Shown here: piece after piece, positions 59,965-64,000 of the stretch | Position numbering within the stretch: the stretch's first letter is position 1 | Layout: each line of letters opens with the position of its first letter | Source: Nitrincola sp048264025 | GTDB lineage: Bacteria; Pseudomonadota; Gammaproteobacteria; Pseudomonadales; Balneatricaceae | Direction: 5' to 3' | NCBI RefSeq assembly: GCF_048264025.1 | Contig: NZ_JBLXDN010000017.1 | Span: 22,016-86,015 of the forward strand | DNA: 64,000 bases | Notes under the pieces: model-generated | Told to the model about the DNA's origin: nothing | Seen by the model: the letters and a program-made list of their open reading frames with translations, nothing else | The model's database searches: none | Made by a program: the position numbers and the translations under genes

Positions 59965-61326
59965 TTACAGTTTGTTTACCAAGCATTCGGCCTGCTGCTG
60001 ATGTTCTCTACGCAGTCGGGCTTCATCCTTATGTATCAGCCGGCCCTCTTCAACCAGCCACTTTCCAGCCACCATCACTCGATCGGCGCGGTGCGCACCA
60101 CATAATAACAACGCCGCCAGCGGATCATGACTACCAGAAAATCTCAGCTCATCCAGACGAAACAACGCCAAATCAGCCTGCATCCCCTCCGTTAGCACCC
60201 CCAAATCCTGTCGTCCTAGCAAACTGGCCGAGCCCTGAGTCACCCAGCGCAAAGCATCCAGATGAGACACCGCTTCGGCACCATACTTAAGGCGCTGAAG
60301 GTACATCGCCTGTCGAGCTTCGGTGATCAGATTGGAGCAATCATTCGATGCTGAACCATCCACCCCCAGACCTACCGGCGCACCTGCTTGCTCCAGGTCC
60401 AGCACCGGACAGATACCGGACGCCAACATCATATTAGAGGAAGGACAGTGACAAATACCGGTTCCAGCGGCTCCTAAACGCTGAATCTCATCCTGATTGA
60501 AATGTATACCGTGGGCCAACCAGGTCTGTTCGGATAACCATCCGACATGTTCAAGATAATCCACAGTACGCATCCCGAATCGCTTCAGACAAAAAGCCTC
60601 TTCATCCAGTGTTTCCGCAAGATGCGTGTGCAAACGAATCGTATACTCTGCAGCCAATTTAGCTGACTCACTCATCAACTCGCTGGTTACCGAAAATGGG
60701 GAACAAGGCGCAAGCGCAACCTGCCTCTTCGAGCCCACTGCAGGGTCATGAAAGCGTTTGATCAATCGCAGACTATCATCCAGAATTTGGCTTTCCTGTT
60801 GCACCACGCTTTGTGGTGGCAAACCTCCGTCAGCGGCGCCAAGACTCATGGAACCACGTGTCAGCGTCACCCTCATACCGGTACTTTCGGCGGCATCCAT
60901 CTGTATATCAATGGCCTGGGTTAATTGGTCAGGAAATACATAGTGATGATCAGCCGCAGTAGTACACCCAGATAACAGCAGTTCAGATAACGCCAGTTCC
61001 GTGGCACTGAACAGCATGTTTTCATCCAAGCTGGCCCAAATCGGATACAGTGTTTGTAACCAGGGAAACAGGGGCTTATTCAATGCCGCCGGCAATGCAC
61101 GTGTCAGCGTCTGATAAAAGTGATGATGAGTGTTAATCAGGCCAGGCAACACCACGTGTTGCCTGGCATCAAACACTGCATCACAGGGAGTACTTGGCAA
61201 CGCCCCCCTAGCCACTACCTCCCGGATCACTCCCTGATCCGTATCAATAACCAGTCCGCCTTCACTGTCTGCACATGTGTTGGTATGCATCGCCAACGGC
61301 TGTTTAATCCACAAGCTTCTGGTCAT
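59965..61326 (-). CDS. Amidohydrolase, probable 8-oxoguanine deaminase
   Basis: A 453-aa amidohydrolase of the AtzB/TrzN/8-oxoguanine-deaminase group. Metal ligands are in L-I-N-T-H-H-H-F-Y-Q-T-L, A-D-H-H-Y-V-F is the substrate-near loop seen in 8-oxoguanine deaminases such as Pseudomonas PA0142, then H-L-A-E-T, H-C-P-S-S-N and G-V-D-G-S-A-S-N-D. The product would be urate, so it feeds PuuD directly. Cytosine or s-triazine deamination cannot be ruled out. In the porin-permease transcript. Confidence 0.85.
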   Translation of the reverse strand: MTRSLWIKQPLAMHTNTCADSEGGLVIDTDQGVIREVVARGALPSTPCDAVFDARQHVVLPGLINTHHHFYQTLTRALPAALNKPLFPWLQTLYPIWASLDENMLFSATELALSELLLSGCTTAADHHYVFPDQLTQAIDIQMDAAESTGMRVTLTRGSMSLGAADGGLPPQSVVQQESQILDDSLRLIKRFHDPAVGSKRQVALAPCSPFSVTSELMSESAKLAAEYTIRLHTHLAETLDEEAFCLKRFGMRTVDYLEHVGWLSEQTWLAHGIHFNQDEIQRLGAAGTGICHCPSSNMMLASGICPVLDLEQAGAPVGLGVDGSASNDCSNLITEARQAMYLQRLKYGAEAVSHLDALRWVTQGSASLLGRQDLGVLTEGMQADLALFRLDELRFSGSHDPLAALLLCGAHRADRVMVAGKWLVEEGRLIHKDEARLRREHQQQAECLVNKL

Positions 61327-61353
61327 TCAGTAACTCTCACGCTAATAGCCATT

Positions 61354-62727
61354 TCAGGTCGGAGACTGCTCTAGTTTTGATTCAACCTCCATTTCAGTAG
61401 TTGACGTTTCTTCAGGCAGAATTACGCTCAACAATATGGCTGTTAAACCACCCGAGGTTACGGCCGATCCGAAAATATTGCGTACCAGGTCTGGCATCTC
61501 AGCCAATAAATCCGGGGTCATGGAAACACCCAGCCCTATCCCGAAAGAAGCTGCCATAATCAACAGATTGCGGCGATCCAGGGTTTCATTTGCCAGAATT
61601 TTCACGCCAGCCGCCGCCACGGTACCAAACATTACCAGAGTGGCGCCACCTAACACTGGCTTGGGGATCTGTTGCAGTATGGCTCCAATGATGGGGAAAA
61701 GCCCCAGAATCATCAAAATCACAGCAACATAGTAGCCAATATAGCGACTGGCCACGCCGGTTAGCTGGATCACACCATTGTTTTGGCTGAAGGTTGTATT
61801 GGGGAAGGTATGAAATACTGACGCAATCATTGAGTTAATCCCATCAGCCAACACCCCGCCACGAATACGTTTTATATATTCATCACCCTTAATCGGCTGT
61901 TTGGAGATAATGCAGTTGGCGGTAATATCGCCACTGGTTTCGATGGCAGTCACCAGATAGATTAACGCAACGGGAAAGAACGCACTAAAATCAAATGCAA
62001 AACCGTACTGAAACGGTATAGGGATAGTCAACAAACTTACACTGGACAGGTGACTAAAGCTGATCTGTCCCATAACGGCGGCTATCACATATCCGGCCAC
62101 CAGACCCAATACGATGGAGGACAGTCTCACCCAGGGATTTGCTGAGCGGTTCAGCAGAATGATGGTGATGAGAACAAATCCCCCCAGTGCCAGATTAGAA
62201 ATACTACCAAAATCTGGCGCATTAACACCGCCGGCAAGGTCAGTCATACCCACACGAATCAGGCTGATGCCAATAATGGTAATGACAATACCGGTTACCA
62301 GTGGTGTCAGGATGCGTTTGAGTTTGTGCAAAATCTGACTGATAAATATTTCAATAAAGGCACCCAAAAAACACACCCCGGTAATCAGTGCCAAAATATC
62401 CTCTGGACCACCCCCCTTACTTTTTGCAATAAATCCAGCCGCCAGTATGGCGCTCAAAAACGCAAAACTGGTGCCTTGAACACAAATCATCCCGGCACCT
62501 ATTCCCCAGGCACGACGTGCCTGAATAAAGGTGCCAACACCAGAGACAAACAGTGCCATGCTGATGAGGTAAGGCAGATGCTCACCCAGGCCCAGCACCC
62601 CACCAATAATTAATGTGGGTGTGATAATACCAACAAAGCTGGCAAGCACGTGCTGTATGGCCGCAAAGGTTGACGCTTTGACTCCAGGCCGTGAGTCAAG
62701 TGGGTAGATTAAGTCACTTTTCATCAT
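61354..62727 (-). CDS. Uracil/xanthine permease, NCS2 family (XanP/UacT type)
   Basis: A 457-459-aa membrane transporter with 12-14 helices. Markers are F-A-A-I-Q-H-V-L-A-S-F-V-G-I-I-T-P, Q-G-T-S-F-A-F, T-A-I-E-T-S-G-D-I-T-A-N and the N-N-G-V-I-Q-L-T-G-V-A-S-R motif of nucleobase-ascorbate transporters. Xanthine or urate is the likely substrate. The ATG at 62727 is chosen, since an AGAGG lies 6 nt before it; the frame's first ATG (62733) touches the ribosome site. Confidence 0.93.
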   Translation of the reverse strand: MMKSDLIYPLDSRPGVKASTFAAIQHVLASFVGIITPTLIIGGVLGLGEHLPYLISMALFVSGVGTFIQARRAWGIGAGMICVQGTSFAFLSAILAAGFIAKSKGGGPEDILALITGVCFLGAFIEIFISQILHKLKRILTPLVTGIVITIIGISLIRVGMTDLAGGVNAPDFGSISNLALGGFVLITIILLNRSANPWVRLSSIVLGLVAGYVIAAVMGQISFSHLSSVSLLTIPIPFQYGFAFDFSAFFPVALIYLVTAIETSGDITANCIISKQPIKGDEYIKRIRGGVLADGINSMIASVFHTFPNTTFSQNNGVIQLTGVASRYIGYYVAVILMILGLFPIIGAILQQIPKPVLGGATLVMFGTVAAAGVKILANETLDRRNLLIMAASFGIGLGVSMTPDLLAEMPDLVRNIFGSAVTSGGLTAILLSVILPEETSTTEMEVESKLEQSPT

Positions 62728-62741
62728 CAGCATCCTCTAGT

Positions 62742-63602
62742 TTAAAAGTGCCACTGGGCATTAAGTGTCCAGGCATCTGTATCTATGCCAGGGCCACTAG
62801 GATTACCAAATTTGTTACGCCAGTACTCGTAGCCCACACCGACACGCAGTGTATTGTCACGGCCCAGCACATAACGTCCAACATCCAGCATCAATGCAGG
62901 TCGAATTAATGTCTCGGGTTTGGTTTCATTACCGAAGTTGTTATCACCCTTACTGCTAATAAAGTTCGCAAAGCCCTGAAAGCGTAAAGGTGCTCCCTTT
63001 ATTTCGAAGGGAATCCCCCAGGCAATACTCATCAAATAATAGGGATCAAAGTCTATGTCGTTGGTGTTTCCTGGAGCTCCACAGGCAGATAGCCCACAGT
63101 GATTGGTCTCATAAGCTGCGAGAAAACTCACATCCATAAAACCGGGAACATCCATTTTAAAAGTTGGCCCGACAACAAACATACGTTTCCTGGGAGCAAA
63201 GGCGGTATTTTTGGTATTTAAATCAAATCCAGCTGTTAAACTTACATCCTTAACCGGTCCGAAACTAAAATCTGCATCAAGAAGTTTGCTTATATACAAT
63301 TGATGACGGTAGGTCAGATAGAACTCTGTAGCACCATTATCACTACCTGAAGCAGCATCTTTTTTATCAGATTGCAGCATATCCAGATTAAAGAAATTCT
63401 GACCATAATCGTAGCCACTGGCATGACCCAAGGTCAGCACATTTTTTCTTATATCATTCGTATTTCCAGGTTCCGTAAACTCTGAACCATAGCGATAGCC
63501 AATAAAGGTATCCGACCAGTTAAAAGCTTGTGCTTGCCCACTTATTACGCCTGCCGTTAAAGTCATGACTGAAACAGCTAAGAGTTTTTTTGCTTTTTTC
63601 AT
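62742..63602 (-). CDS. Tsx-like nucleoside/nucleobase outer membrane channel
   Basis: A 286-aa outer-membrane beta-barrel. A signal peptide ends in A-Q-A at about residue 26. The mature start F-N-W-S-D-T-F-I-G-Y-R-Y-G resembles Tsx-type porins, the body alternates as beta-strands, and the last residue is Phe after W-H, the barrel-assembly signal. It lies 15 nt before the permease, so it probably admits purines through the outer membrane. Confidence 0.85.
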   Translation of the reverse strand: MKKAKKLLAVSVMTLTAGVISGQAQAFNWSDTFIGYRYGSEFTEPGNTNDIRKNVLTLGHASGYDYGQNFFNLDMLQSDKKDAASGSDNGATEFYLTYRHQLYISKLLDADFSFGPVKDVSLTAGFDLNTKNTAFAPRKRMFVVGPTFKMDVPGFMDVSFLAAYETNHCGLSACGAPGNTNDIDFDPYYLMSIAWGIPFEIKGAPLRFQGFANFISSKGDNNFGNETKPETLIRPALMLDVGRYVLGRDNTLRVGVGYEYWRNKFGNPSGPGIDTDAWTLNAQWHF

Positions 63603-63630
63603 TTAATTGTCTCTCTGCCCATTATGAAAG

Positions 63631-63646
63631 TTGACTACCTAGTCAG
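63631..63646. promoter_or_regulatory. RutR-like operator at the porin-permease start site
   Basis: TTGACTACCTAGTCAG matches the xdhA operator in its outer bases (TTGACT-N4-AGTCAG, then GGTTTT). It directly follows the minus-strand sigma-54 promoter and covers the predicted start (about 63646). Confidence 0.65.
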
Positions 63647-63656
63647 GTTTTCAGTA

Positions 63657-63672
63657 GCAGAAATCATGCCAA
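63657..63672 (-). promoter_or_regulatory. Sigma-54 promoter of the porin/permease/deaminase operon
   Basis: On the minus strand TTGGCATGATTTCTGC has GG-N10-GC spacing and sits just upstream of the RutR-like operator, about 55 nt before the porin start. Confidence 0.65.
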
Positions 63673-63970
63673 ACTCTAAATTCGAACAGCAGATCTAATA
63701 AAAACCCCGTAAAAAGCATGTGAAGATGAGTGATAAAACCTAATAACAATTTGAAATACAATAGAATATTAAAACATCATTCATTATTGACAAAATCGAT
63801 AATGAAAAGCGTTCAGGAGAGAAAATGCTTGGTGTTTAGCACCATAATGGGGATGGTTTGTTCTAAGTGTGTGCAAATAAAGCACCGAGATCATTACATT
63901 AATCAGCTCGATGCTTTATTAACCCTGAATTCAACTATTAACTGCAACACCCGCTTATATTCTGTCGCAA
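63673..63970. other. Intergenic region, no supported gene
   Basis: AT-rich with no ribosome site, recognisable domain or RNA gene. An 83-codon plus-strand frame (63730-63981) exists but has a composition unlike a protein and runs into the boxA-like site, so it is not annotated. A TTGACA at 63787-63792 is the only promoter-like word seen. Confidence 0.5.
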
Positions 63971-63986
63971 TTGCTCTTTAAAAATT
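63971..63986 (+). promoter_or_regulatory. BoxA-like rRNA-operon leader motif
   Basis: TTGCTCTTTAAAAATT resembles the antitermination boxA (TGCTCTTTAACAA) that precedes 16S rRNA in gammaproteobacteria. It is 15 nt from the window end, so an rrn operon may follow on the plus strand. No rRNA sequence is visible. Confidence 0.45.
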
Positions 63987-64000
63987 ACGTCTGGTTGAAT

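Noticed and set aside
63730..63981. 83-codon plus-strand frame near the window end
   Set aside because: Low-complexity, Asn/His/Lys-rich composition, no ribosome site, and its end coincides with the boxA-like leader motif.

Overview
The window reads as a chromosomal segment of a marine-type gammaproteobacterium, most like the Oceanospirillales (inference). The support is moderate GC, many TRAP and ABC transporters, SrkA, TrhO and YigZ homologues of gammaproteobacterial type, GG-N10-GC sigma-54 promoters and a TPP riboswitch. No tRNA or rRNA gene, CRISPR array, transposase or integrase was seen. The last 30 bases resemble an rRNA-operon leader (boxA-like), so an rrn operon may begin just outside.

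Layout. 1-2765: the end of a TetR regulator, then RidA, a DadA-like FAD oxidoreductase and a YitT membrane protein. 2863-4563: an unrecognised lipoprotein. 4589-7946: thiBPQ thiamine transporter (minus strand) under a TPP riboswitch, with a thiamine-kinase-like gene starting head-to-head 15 nt away. 8787-10204: trhO and a DUF192 gene. 10206-16221: urtABCDE urea ABC transporter behind a sigma-54 promoter, an NtrC-like site and a terminator. 16035-19104: AT-rich accessory stretch with a 31-bp inverted repeat, an unknown two-gene membrane pair (effector/immunity-like), a second decayed repeat copy and a dinD homologue. 19112-26666: 3-hydroxybenzoate/gentisate pathway with a TRAP transporter and a divergent LysR. 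26669-32488: ureABCE-hupE/ureJ-FGD urease operon with its own sigma-54 promoter. 32581-36610: LysR/TDT-transporter and EamA/AraC divergent pairs. 36607-39579: a degraded XRE-cupin fragment, a PhoD-like phosphatase and the intact XRE-cupin regulator with paired operators. 39613-44238: BenE transporter, convergent with the allantoin operon (rpiR-type regulator, alc, allA, puuE). 44419-49286: MltB-like lipoprotein, yigZ, srkA, a PRPP-synthetase-like gene and gpt. 49412-59171: NCS2 purine permease, then xdhABC-uraD-uraH-guaD-puuD. 59195-63670: a RutR-like TetR repressor, an 8-oxoguanine-deaminase-like gene, a uracil/xanthine permease and a Tsx-like porin.

How the genes work together. The main theme is nitrogen scavenging from purines and urea. 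Purines enter through the Tsx-like porin and two NCS2 permeases. Guanine is deaminated by GuaD, xanthine oxidised by XdhAB (matured by XdhC), and urate oxidised by the membrane cytochrome enzyme PuuD. UraH and UraD give allantoin; PuuE, Alc and AllA take it to glyoxylate plus two ureas; urease gives ammonia. Gpt can instead salvage the bases. External urea enters by UrtABCDE. Five transcription units carry GG-N10-GC elements; two of them (xdhA and the porin operon) also carry a TTGACT-N4-AGTCAG dyad at the predicted start site that fits the RutR-like TetR encoded between them. This suggests nitrogen-limitation activation combined with purine-responsive repression. The second theme is aromatic catabolism: 3-hydroxybenzoate to gentisate to maleylpyruvate to fumarylpyruvate, with a TRAP importer.
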